Shown: positions 9,941-15,393 of the stretch, in pieces
Numbering within the stretch: position 1 is the stretch's first letter
Layout of the letters: each line of letters starts with the position of its first letter
Assembly (NCBI GenBank): GCA_003168315.1
Contig: PMSP01000051.1
Span: 1-15,393, forward strand
Direction: 5' to 3'
DNA: 15,393 bases
DNA from: Opitutaceae bacterium
GTDB taxonomy: Bacteria > Verrucomicrobiota > Verrucomicrobiia > Opitutales > Opitutaceae
Translations under genes and position numbers: made by a program
The notes under the pieces: model-generated
Told to the model about the DNA's origin: nothing
What the model saw: the letters and a program-made list of their open reading frames with translations, nothing else
The model's database searches: none

Positions 9941-12463
9941 GTGAGACCCACCAACCCGAAGCTCAAGTCGAACCGAGTCCGAATTCCCGCAGCCGCGTTC
10001 GCGGCAGCCTTCATCTCGCTGGCGAGCCTGAGGGCCCAGCCCGCCCCGGCCCCCGCGCCCCAACCCGCGGCGAGCACGCCGGCCGACCCCTCCGACAAGA
10101 CGCTGCGCCTGACCGAGGTCGAGGTCACGGAGGGCCGCTCCTCCGCACTCACCGAGGCGCCGGTCGAGAGCACGCTCGACGCCACGCAGCCCCAGTCGTT
10201 CATAAGCGCCCAGACGATCAACAACACCATGGCGCCGACGGCCGACTACGCGACCATCGCCAACATCGCGCCCAGCGTCGTCAACATCGAGACGGAGGGT
10301 CCGGGCCTAAGCGAGTCGAAGATGCTCTCGATGCGCGGCTTTCAGGACGGGCAGTTCAACGTGACGTACGACGGCATCCCGTTCGGGGACGCCAACGGGC
10401 AGACCCACCACACGACCAGCTACTTTCCCGCGAAGGTCCTGGGCGGCGAGGTAATCGACCGCGGGCCGGGAACGGCCGCGGACATCGGCGAAAACACATT
10501 TGGCGGCACTATCGGGCTCCTCTCCAAGGATCCGCGCGCGGACGCGGCGACCGTGCTGACCGTTTCCGACGGCAGCTGGAACACATTCCTCGGAAACGTC
10601 GAGGTGAACACTGGCGTTGTCCCGAAGCTCGACGGCGCGTCCCTGGTGGCGACGTACCAGTACATGAGCTCCGACGGGTACCGCAGCTTTTCCTACCTGC
10701 AAAGGAACACCTATTACCTCAAGTACGTGCAGCCGATCGGAGCCAGCACGACGCTGACGGTCGTCGCCAACTACAACAACATCAAGTTCAACAACCCGGG
10801 GACGGTGACGCAGGCGCAGATCAACCTGTACGGCCGCAACTACGGCCTGGATGACAACCCCTTCGATCCGAACGACAACTTCTACCCGTACAACTACCAG
10901 CAGAAGCAGGCGGATTTTGAATATGTCGGCCTCAGGTCGAAGTTCGGGGACTTCAGCCTGGGCGACAAGGCCTACACCTACTACTACAACAACGACAGCC
11001 ACGAGAACTCCTCGGATCCCATTGTCGGCGGCTCCGTGACCAAGTTCCCCGGGACTGCCTACGCAGGTCCGGCGTATACGAACTCGTCGGACACCACGCT
11101 TCCGGACACGGGTGAGGGCCAGACCAAGGCGAGCGGCATCACGAACGACGACGACCCGGGCGGCCGGATCAAGGTCAACGCGTACCGGGCGTTCGGCAAT
11201 TACCTGGCCGTGGCCCACGGCGAGGATTCGCAGCTGGAGGAGCAGGTCGGGGTGTGGACCGAGTATGTCCGCGCCGACCGCTACGCCTACCTGCTCGACT
11301 ACAGTCCCGCCTATGCCGCGGCCAACCCGGAAGACGCCATGACCTTCGGGTTCATCGACCCGACCAACTCGAAGGGGTCCCCGTTCAAGCCCGGGTACCA
11401 GTGGTATATGCACGTCTTCAACAAGACCTTCCAGCCCTACGCCGACCTCATCTGGAAGCCGGTCAAAAACCTGACGATCGAGGCGGGGGTTAAGGACTCG
11501 AACTTCACGATCGATCTCGAGGCCCCGGTCAACCAGGGCACGGAAAAGCCCGATTTTAGCAACAACACCTACACGAACTACGAGCCCCACCTCTCGGCCA
11601 ACTACCTGCTAACGCCGAACTGGTCCGCCTACGTGCAGCTGGCGAAGGGGATCGCCTACCCGATCGTTACCGACGAGGAAAACGTCCCGAACGACCCCAA
11701 TGACCTGGCGAAGACCGGCACGAGCTACAACCCGGGGAACCTGAAGGAGGAGGAGACGCTCAACTACCAGGTCGGCACAGTCTTCAAGACCGACAGGTTC
11801 AATGCCGACGCCGACGTGTACCTGATCGACATCGACAACCTCGTGTCATCGGTGACGGATCCGAACGACTCAACCAACTCGCTCTATTTCCAGTCCAGGG
11901 GCGCGTGGCTGAGCGGCCTTGAGGTCGAGGGGACCTACTACGTCGGCGCGGGGCTGAGCGTCTACGCGAACGGATCCCTCAACCGAGCGACCTACAAGAC
12001 CGACGCCGGGGTCCCGTCGTTCAACGTCGCGTCCCTGGGCGCCTTCGGGGCGAACGGAGTGCCCAATTCCACCGCCGCCCTGGGCGCTGTCTACAACCGA
12101 TCGGGCTGGTTCGCATCGGTCGACGACAAGTACGTGGGCCCCTTCGTCGTCTATTCGAGCGCGCTCGTGAACCCGGACCTGGGGCTCTACGGCCAGACCT
12201 CGACCGGACAACAGGGGGGAACCCCGGTCCCGGTCCAGTCCGCCGAGGATCCGGGATTTTGGATGGTCGACTTTGCCTGCGGGTACGCGTTCAAGATGCC
12301 GGCCGGGTGCTTCCTGCACTCGGTCAAGATCAAGCTCCAGCTGGACAATGCCCTCAACCGCAAGGTGCAGGTCATCAGCGCGGTCGGGGCCACCCCCGCC
12401 AGCAACGCCTACAACGTCCTGCCGACGACGAACTACTTCCTGACGCTGTCCACCGAGTTCTGA
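9941..12463 (+). CDS. TonB-dependent outer-membrane receptor
   Basis: An 840-residue TonB-dependent receptor. A basic N-terminus (RPTNPKLKSNRVR) and the hydrophobic AAAFAAAFISLASL form a signal peptide, cleaved near RAQ before a Pro/Ala-rich linker. The plug domain follows (about residues 55-190): RLTEVEVTEGR, ADYATIANIAPSVVNIETEG, MLSMRGFQDGQFNVTYDGIPFGD, and GGEVIDRGPGTAADIGENTFGG. The rest is a 22-strand-type barrel rich in Tyr/Asn/Asp, ending in LSTEF with the terminal Phe used by the BAM machinery. A TTG at 9911 is in frame, but GTG 9941 gives the proper signal peptide. The substrate is unknown: no siderophore, cobalamin or sugar-uptake gene is adjacent, and no SusD partner is present. 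It lies only 64 bp after rnpB, with no clear promoter or terminator between. Confidence 0.93.
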   Translation: MRPTNPKLKSNRVRIPAAAFAAAFISLASLRAQPAPAPAPQPAASTPADPSDKTLRLTEVEVTEGRSSALTEAPVESTLDATQPQSFISAQTINNTMAPTADYATIANIAPSVVNIETEGPGLSESKMLSMRGFQDGQFNVTYDGIPFGDANGQTHHTTSYFPAKVLGGEVIDRGPGTAADIGENTFGGTIGLLSKDPRADAATVLTVSDGSWNTFLGNVEVNTGVVPKLDGASLVATYQYMSSDGYRSFSYLQRNTYYLKYVQPIGASTTLTVVANYNNIKFNNPGTVTQAQINLYGRNYGLDDNPFDPNDNFYPYNYQQKQADFEYVGLRSKFGDFSLGDKAYTYYYNNDSHENSSDPIVGGSVTKFPGTAYAGPAYTNSSDTTLPDTGEGQTKASGITNDDDPGGRIKVNAYRAFGNYLAVAHGEDSQLEEQVGVWTEYVRADRYAYLLDYSPAYAAANPEDAMTFGFIDPTNSKGSPFKPGYQWYMHVFNKTFQPYADLIWKPVKNLTIEAGVKDSNFTIDLEAPVNQGTEKPDFSNNTYTNYEPHLSANYLLTPNWSAYVQLAKGIAYPIVTDEENVPNDPNDLAKTGTSYNPGNLKEEETLNYQVGTVFKTDRFNADADVYLIDIDNLVSSVTDPNDSTNSLYFQSRGAWLSGLEVEGTYYVGAGLSVYANGSLNRATYKTDAGVPSFNVASLGAFGANGVPNSTAALGAVYNRSGWFASVDDKYVGPFVVYSSALVNPDLGLYGQTSTGQQGGTPVPVQSAEDPGFWMVDFACGYAFKMPAGCFLHSVKIKLQLDNALNRKVQVISAVGATPASNAYNVLPTTNYFLTLSTEF

Positions 12464-12514
12464 TCTTGGCCCGGGACCGGGCGGACCACGTCGCCGGTCA
12501 GTCTGGATCCGGAT

Positions 12515-12910
12515 TCACAGCCTGTACTGCTCGTCGCTGACAGGCTCCATCCAGTCCACCACCTTGCCTCCCGATCGCTCCTGGATTGCGATATGGGTCA
12601 TGGCCGTGGTCGGCCTGGCTCCGTGCCAATGTTTCTCTCCCGGGGAGAACCAAACCACATCCCCCGGATGAATCTCCTCTATCGCGCCCCCTTCCCGCTG
12701 AGCCCACCCGCAGCCCGCCGTGACAATCAATGTCTGTCCGAGCGGATGCGTGTGCCAGGCGGTGCGTGCCCCGGCCTCAAACGTGACGCTGGCGCCAGCA
12801 ACGAGCGCCGGGTCGGGTGCCTGAAACAGCGGGTCAATCCGCACCGTGCCAGTAAACCAGTCGGCAGGACCCTTGCCGGACGGCTGCGAGCCGACCCGTT
12901 TGATCTCCAT
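12515..12910 (-). CDS. Cupin of the manganese-dependent (R)-hydroxynitrile lyase type
   Basis: A 131-residue single-domain cupin. Its sequence agrees closely, from memory, with the Granulicella tundricola hydroxynitrile lyase, also 131 residues, which reversibly splits cyanohydrins such as (R)-mandelonitrile into aldehyde and HCN. The metal ligands of that enzyme are all present at the same numbers: His53, His55 (AWHTHPLGQT), Gln59 and His94 (GEKHWHG). His106 (MTHIAIQ) and the pocket residues Ala40, Val42 and Gln110 are kept too. ATG 12910 is chosen over 12922 because GGAG stands six bases upstream and MEIKRVG matches the known start. There is no signal peptide. It converges on the receptor gene; its promoter side abuts mobile-element repeats. 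In vivo function of this cupin group is unsettled; detoxification or aromatic-compound turnover is possible. Confidence 0.85.
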   Translation of the reverse strand: MEIKRVGSQPSGKGPADWFTGTVRIDPLFQAPDPALVAGASVTFEAGARTAWHTHPLGQTLIVTAGCGWAQREGGAIEEIHPGDVVWFSPGEKHWHGARPTTAMTHIAIQERSGGKVVDWMEPVSDEQYRL

Positions 12911-12916
12911 AACCCA

Positions 12917-12920
12917 CTCC
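12917..12920 (-). promoter_or_regulatory. Shine-Dalgarno sequence of the cupin gene
   Basis: GGAG on the minus strand, six bases before ATG 12910. It decides the start codon in favour of 12910 and contrasts with the lack of such sequences before the core genes of this window. Confidence 0.7.
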
Positions 12921-12941
12921 ATTGGCCCAATGGGAGAGAAC

Positions 12942-13016
12942 TGTCAAACTGACCGACGAGCCGGATCAAGGTAGCGGGTCAGTTTGAAATCGAAGTTAGC
13001 GAGTCAGCTTGAAATC
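12942..13016. repeat. Cluster of insertion-sequence-end-like repeats (possible IS remnant)
   Basis: Three copies of one motif lie within 75 bp. TCAAACTGACC (12944-12954) is the exact inverse of GGTCAGTTTGA (12977-12987). TAGCGGGTCAGTTTGAAATC (12972-12991) is repeated 25 bp later as TAGCGAGTCAGCTTGAAATC (12997-13016), 18 of 20 bases matching. Multiple short direct and inverted repeats of this kind are typical of transposon ends, for example the IS21 family, whose termini also begin with TG. No transposase frame lies next to them, so this would be a relic or solo end. The 170 bp from 13017 to 13186 contain nothing I recognise. Confidence 0.6.
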
Positions 13017-13186
13017 CGGAGGGCTTTGCCGGCGCGCCGTCAGGATCCACTTTCCCGGAAGTTGCAAGGGATGCATCCTCCCGACGTTCGCAAACACTGC
13101 GGCATTAGTGAGGTTCCATCCGAACCAAGTCGGCAGTGCCCCTTCAGGCAGCTTGGCAGAGACATGAACTGAAGTGCCCGCCTGCC

Positions 13187-14134
13187 TCAACAGATGAGAA
13201 CACCGCTCGGGACCGGCAGTCCGGTGCTCCTGCATGACCAGGCCTGCCCGAAGTCGTCCGAACCGTACAAGTTGCCAGCTCTATCAGCGACCGCAATTGA
13301 AGAGCCGCTTGCGGCGATGCAACCGGTGTCGGCAATGCCCTCGATCCACGCCGGCATGCCGCCTTCGACGGCCGCAACGGCCCCATCCGGCTTGACCGGC
13401 CGCTGATAGATTCGCCCCTCAGGCGCAAAAAAATCGGTCGACGCCGAGAAGATAATGTCGTCGCCCGAGAAAGTGACCGCATAGCAGTGCGATGCATGCA
13501 GGCCGTCGCGTTCGATGGTCCACGTTGCTCCCGCGTCGCGGCTAATGCAGAGGCCGATAGCGGACGCTGCGACGACAAGGTTGGGATCCCCTTGGTGCGT
13601 GCGCACCTCATGGACATCGCTGTTGATATCTATGGTGGGCTGCCAGGTTCTTCCGCCATCCATTGAACGCGGAATTCCCCCCACGTGAACGTTGGCGAAC
13701 AGTACGCTCCCGTTCGAGTTGGCCGCGACCGAGCGAACACCCAGCGGTGGCCCAAGACGCTGCCCATTGACAATTGCCGAGCCGGCAAACCAGGCATCCC
13801 GGCCCGGGACGCTGTCGAATCCATCGATGGGATCGAGCACGCTTCCCCCCGGGGCCAGCCGCAGCATGCGTGCATCGTCAGTTCCAACGTAGATGGTGTC
13901 CCGGACAGACATGCAGCACGAGAGCTCGAACTTGCTCGTGGCGACGGTTGCCCATTCGCCGCTTGATGCACGCCTGCGCAGCGAATGTCGGCCGACTATG
14001 GCGAGCGCACCTCCGCGTCCATCCGGCGCCAGCCCCCTCACAGGATGGTTTGCAATCTCTTGCGTGCGCCGATCGCCGGTGACTGCGAACAGCCCATCGC
14101 CCCACGTTGAAACAAGTATCGTCGGTTTCGTCAC
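13187..14134 (-). CDS. BNR/Asp-box repeat beta-propeller protein of unknown function
   Basis: A 315-residue protein predicted to fold as a beta-propeller. Three Asp-box motifs (S-x-D-x-G-x-x-W) are visible: SMDGGRTW (about 157-164), SRDAGATW (about 198-205) and the degenerate SDDFGQAW (about 292-299). The N-terminal half has matching strand repeats (ILVSTWGDGLFAV, TIYVGTDDARMLRL). Such motifs occur in sialidases and many other proteins; the sialidase catalytic Arg triad and FRIP motif are not seen, so no enzyme activity is proposed. No signal peptide or membrane segment is present, so it is probably cytosolic. GTG 14134 (MTKPTILVSTWGDG) is preferred to GTG 14152 because GGGGGAAGG stands five bases before it. 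It is flanked on both sides by inverted copies of an IS-end-like repeat, which suggests transfer. Confidence 0.75.
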   Translation of the reverse strand: MTKPTILVSTWGDGLFAVTGDRRTQEIANHPVRGLAPDGRGGALAIVGRHSLRRRASSGEWATVATSKFELSCCMSVRDTIYVGTDDARMLRLAPGGSVLDPIDGFDSVPGRDAWFAGSAIVNGQRLGPPLGVRSVAANSNGSVLFANVHVGGIPRSMDGGRTWQPTIDINSDVHEVRTHQGDPNLVVAASAIGLCISRDAGATWTIERDGLHASHCYAVTFSGDDIIFSASTDFFAPEGRIYQRPVKPDGAVAAVEGGMPAWIEGIADTGCIAASGSSIAVADRAGNLYGSDDFGQAWSCRSTGLPVPSGVLIC

Positions 14135-14139
14135 GATTA

Positions 14140-14150
14140 CCTTCCCCCTC
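14140..14150 (-). promoter_or_regulatory. Shine-Dalgarno sequence of the BNR-repeat gene
   Basis: The purine-rich GAGGGGGAAGG on the minus strand ends five bases before GTG 14134. It overlaps the alternative upstream GTG (14152), which therefore is the less likely start. Confidence 0.6.
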
Positions 14151-14388
14151 ACGCTTGTCGCGGGCGATCAGAGTTTTTGAACAAGGCCATGCGTTCTCTC
14201 TACGAGCGGGTCATTGTGGCCGGCCAAGGTGAACGCACAATCAATGATTTACCTGCAAAGCCGCAAAGTGTTTGCCGGCCTTTCGGCCCGGCGTGGAAGC
14301 GGCAGAGGCAAGAAACCGGGCATTTCGGAAACGTGAACGTCCCCAGTCTGAGGAACCGCTGGCCTGGCCGGCCGGAATCTCTCCTTCC

Positions 14389-14407
14389 TCCATACTGACC
14401 CACTACC
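14389..14407 (-). repeat. Inverted copy of the 12970-12988 repeat
   Basis: Read on the minus strand this is GGTAGTGGGTCAGTATGGA. It matches GGTAGCGGGTCAGTTTGAA at 12970-12988 at 16 of 19 positions, including 13 of the first 14. The two copies face each other around the BNR-repeat gene, as the ends of a mobile segment of about 1.4 kb would. The match is imperfect and could be partly chance. Confidence 0.5.
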
Positions 14408-14470
14408 CGGACCACGGTAATGGTACAGTTTGGAACAGCTTATGATTTTGGCGGGGTGACTTCAGGGCCT

Positions 14471-14502
14471 AAAACACGGAAGCGCATATAAGATGCCCGT
14501 GT
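14471..14502 (-). terminator. Probable intrinsic terminator of the IS1-like unit
   Basis: On the minus strand ACACGG-GCAT-CTTAT-ATGC-(bulge GCTT)-CCGTGT forms a 10 bp bulged hairpin, followed directly by TTTTAGG. It lies about 20 bases after the stop codon of the small gene, where transcription of the transposase and the small gene would end. The T-run is short. Confidence 0.45.
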
Positions 14503-14522
14503 GATAACGCGCAAAAATGCAC

Positions 14523-14876
14523 TCAACCTTCCCCGTACGGGAAAATCTTTAGTTTCAAATCCATCTCCTCAAAAGGAGATTCAGAAGCCTCTACTTTCAT
14601 TATATGCCAGTCTAATTCTTCGGCCTTCGTGGTGGCGAGTATGCGCTTCCAGTGATGCTCAAGTACCGGGTCGCATTTCCATTCGCCTGCTGGCGATTGG
14701 GACACTGAAATGGGCAGATATTTTACTGTGGAGAGTAACATTGCTCTGCTCACCACTGATTCGAAAGTTGTGGGCCCTAAGAAATGGGAGAAGTAGCGCC
14801 AAGGCACTTGAACGAACATTAGCGGCATTCCATCGGGCTCTTCAATTCGGGCAACCGTCAGTTCGAATCGTTTCAT
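14523..14876 (-). CDS. Small protein of unknown function directly downstream of the IS1-like transposase
   Basis: A 117-residue frame on the minus strand, beginning MKRFELTVARIEEPDG and ending KLKIFPYGEG. It has a balanced composition with alternating hydrophobic residues, suggesting a small alpha/beta soluble protein; no signal peptide, membrane segment, DNA-binding helix or catalytic motif is recognised. Its ATG follows the transposase TGA without a gap (TGAATG), so translation probably restarts there after termination. It is AT-richer than the genes to the left. It could be a passenger of the insertion sequence, an accessory transposition factor, or a chance neighbour brought under transposase transcription. 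The overlapping 148-residue plus-strand frame is judged a shadow because it lacks this coupling. Confidence 0.6.
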   Translation of the reverse strand: MKRFELTVARIEEPDGMPLMFVQVPWRYFSHFLGPTTFESVVSRAMLLSTVKYLPISVSQSPAGEWKCDPVLEHHWKRILATTKAEELDWHIMKVEASESPFEEMDLKLKIFPYGEG

Positions 14877-15393
14877 TCAAGCCGCTTGGGCGAGAGGAGA
14901 ATCTAACAAGCCAACCAGTTCTTCCAAGCCCCAAACATGATTGCTAACTCCTGCTTCCATGGCGGGAGTGACGCGTAGGGATTGGTGAATGCGGCAGAAG
15001 TTATAATGCATGAAGTGAAGTGCGACTGAATGCTCGTGGTTCTCAATCTTCTTTGAGAAGGCATTTGTCAGGCGGGTGAAGCGACGCATCGACATTCTCA
15101 TGGTGAGGTTTTGGCGCTCGACTATGCTTGTGGAAATATGGGCGTTTAGCGGAGCGCCGCAGACGGTTGCGCGTCTCGCTCCCATGCATTGAGCGGGAGA
15201 ATATCGCGCCTCTGTTTGCTCGGGTGAGCCATAGACTTTCACCAGTTGCGCGTAATCGACTTCCATTCCGAACGCTTCGGAAATGGCAGGAAGGTAATGG
15301 GTCAGGCCGTCAGTTGTGAGTTGAATCCGATTCGCCATGCGAGAGGCCAGATCGTGCATGAAGTGGTAAGCGGCAGAAGCGTCCCGAGCTCCG
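14877..15393 (-). CDS. IS1-family-like DDE transposase, C-terminal part, runs off right edge
   Basis: About 171 C-terminal residues are visible, with the frame open through the right edge (GARDASAAYHF precedes the first internal Met at 15359). The second catalytic Asp is in QLTTDG and the catalytic Glu is in SIVERQN. The Arg-rich NLTMRMSMRRFTRLTNAFSKK that follows corresponds to the IS1 ERNNLTLRTRLKRLTR region. The block HYNFCRIHQSLRVTPAMEAG and the end VWGLEELVGLL are typical of the larger IS1-like transposases found in many environmental bacteria. The first catalytic Asp and the N-terminal helix-turn-helix lie outside the window. No frameshift or stop is seen in the visible part, so the element may be intact. 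Confidence 0.88.
   Translation of the reverse strand, partial: GARDASAAYHFMHDLASRMANRIQLTTDGLTHYLPAISEAFGMEVDYAQLVKVYGSPEQTEARYSPAQCMGARRATVCGAPLNAHISTSIVERQNLTMRMSMRRFTRLTNAFSKKIENHEHSVALHFMHYNFCRIHQSLRVTPAMEAGVSNHVWGLEELVGLLDSPLAQAA

Larger units (their letters stand above)
14153..14522. other. Non-coding stretch between the BNR gene and the IS1-like unit
   Basis: No frame here looks like a real gene; the 73-residue plus-strand frame at 14177-14398 has no recognisable features. The stretch should hold the BNR-gene promoter, but no convincing -35/-10 pair is seen on the minus strand. A GC hairpin GCCGGCC-TTTC-GGCCCGGC lies at 14274-14292. The right part contains the inverted repeat copy, a candidate insertion-sequence end and a terminator-like hairpin, each listed separately. 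Confidence 0.6.
14416..15393 (-). mobile_element. IS1-like insertion sequence, partial (right part beyond the window)
   Basis: The unit consists of the transposase (14877 to the edge), the abutting small gene (14523-14876) and a terminator-like hairpin (14471-14502). A candidate left terminus is GGTAATGGTACAGTTTGG at 14416-14433, which begins GGT as IS1-family ends do. It cannot be confirmed because the other end and any target duplication are outside the window. Base composition is visibly less GC-rich than the chromosome to the left. The existence of the element is well supported; the left boundary is only a guess. Confidence 0.6.

Noticed and set aside
10307..11590. 427-residue minus-strand open frame opposite the TonB receptor
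   Set aside because: Low-complexity Val/Arg/Gly-rich antisense translation of an evident receptor gene.
13187..14134. Sialidase assignment of the BNR protein
   Set aside because: Asp-boxes are shared by many propellers; the FRIP motif, Arg triad and catalytic Tyr/Glu pattern were not found.
14501..14947. 148-residue plus-strand frame opposite the small gene next to the transposase
   Set aside because: It overlaps the transposase end, has no ribosome binding site and no recognisable composition; the minus-strand frame has a start abutting the transposase stop and a terminator-like hairpin after it.

Overview
The window is high-GC bacterial DNA, packed with genes on both strands. It looks like a Verrucomicrobiota chromosome, probably from the Opitutales. 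That assignment is inferred from the character of the 3'-5' exonuclease, the gyrB-gyrA pair, the C4 zinc-ribbon protein beside a type A RNase P RNA gene, and the TonB receptor; it was not tested by a search. Most genes of the core part lack a recognisable Shine-Dalgarno sequence, one (gyrA) must start at TTG, and AGG is a common arginine codon.

Layout. Positions 1-517 (minus) hold the N-terminal part of a HisN-type histidinol-phosphatase / inositol monophosphatase family enzyme that runs off the left edge. Divergent from it is a DEDD-type 3'-5' exonuclease (599-1264, plus), whose stop codon interlocks with that of a WecG/TagA/CpsF glycosyltransferase (1261-2025, minus). The glycosyltransferase is coupled by an ATGA overlap to a HAD-superfamily phosphatase (2022-2669, minus). 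A small exported protein of unknown function follows (2730-3323, plus). The gyrB-gyrA operon occupies 8375-3340 on the minus strand. Across a 245 bp divergent spacer lies a coiled-coil C4 zinc-ribbon protein (8621-9334, plus), then the RNase P RNA gene rnpB (about 9409-9876, plus) and a large TonB-dependent outer-membrane receptor (9941-12463, plus).

From about 12.5 kb the character changes: sequence is less GC-rich, Shine-Dalgarno sequences appear, and mobile-element traces are present. This part carries a cupin that matches, residue by residue at the metal site, the manganese-dependent (R)-hydroxynitrile lyase type (12515-12910, minus). Next come several copies of a GGTAGCGGGTCAGTTTGA-like repeat, direct and inverted, on both sides of a BNR/Asp-box repeat protein gene (13187-14134, minus). 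The right end holds an IS1-like DDE transposase (14877 to the right edge, minus) followed head-to-tail by a small gene of unknown function (14523-14876, minus) that starts on the base right after the transposase stop codon.

Reading: the left 12.4 kb is housekeeping chromosome (DNA topology, tRNA maturation, histidine or phosphate metabolism, envelope polysaccharide, nutrient uptake). The right 2.9 kb looks like an acquired patch. The items most worth following are the hydroxynitrile-lyase-like cupin beside mobile repeats, the repeat-flanked BNR gene, and the possible passenger gene of the IS1-like element.
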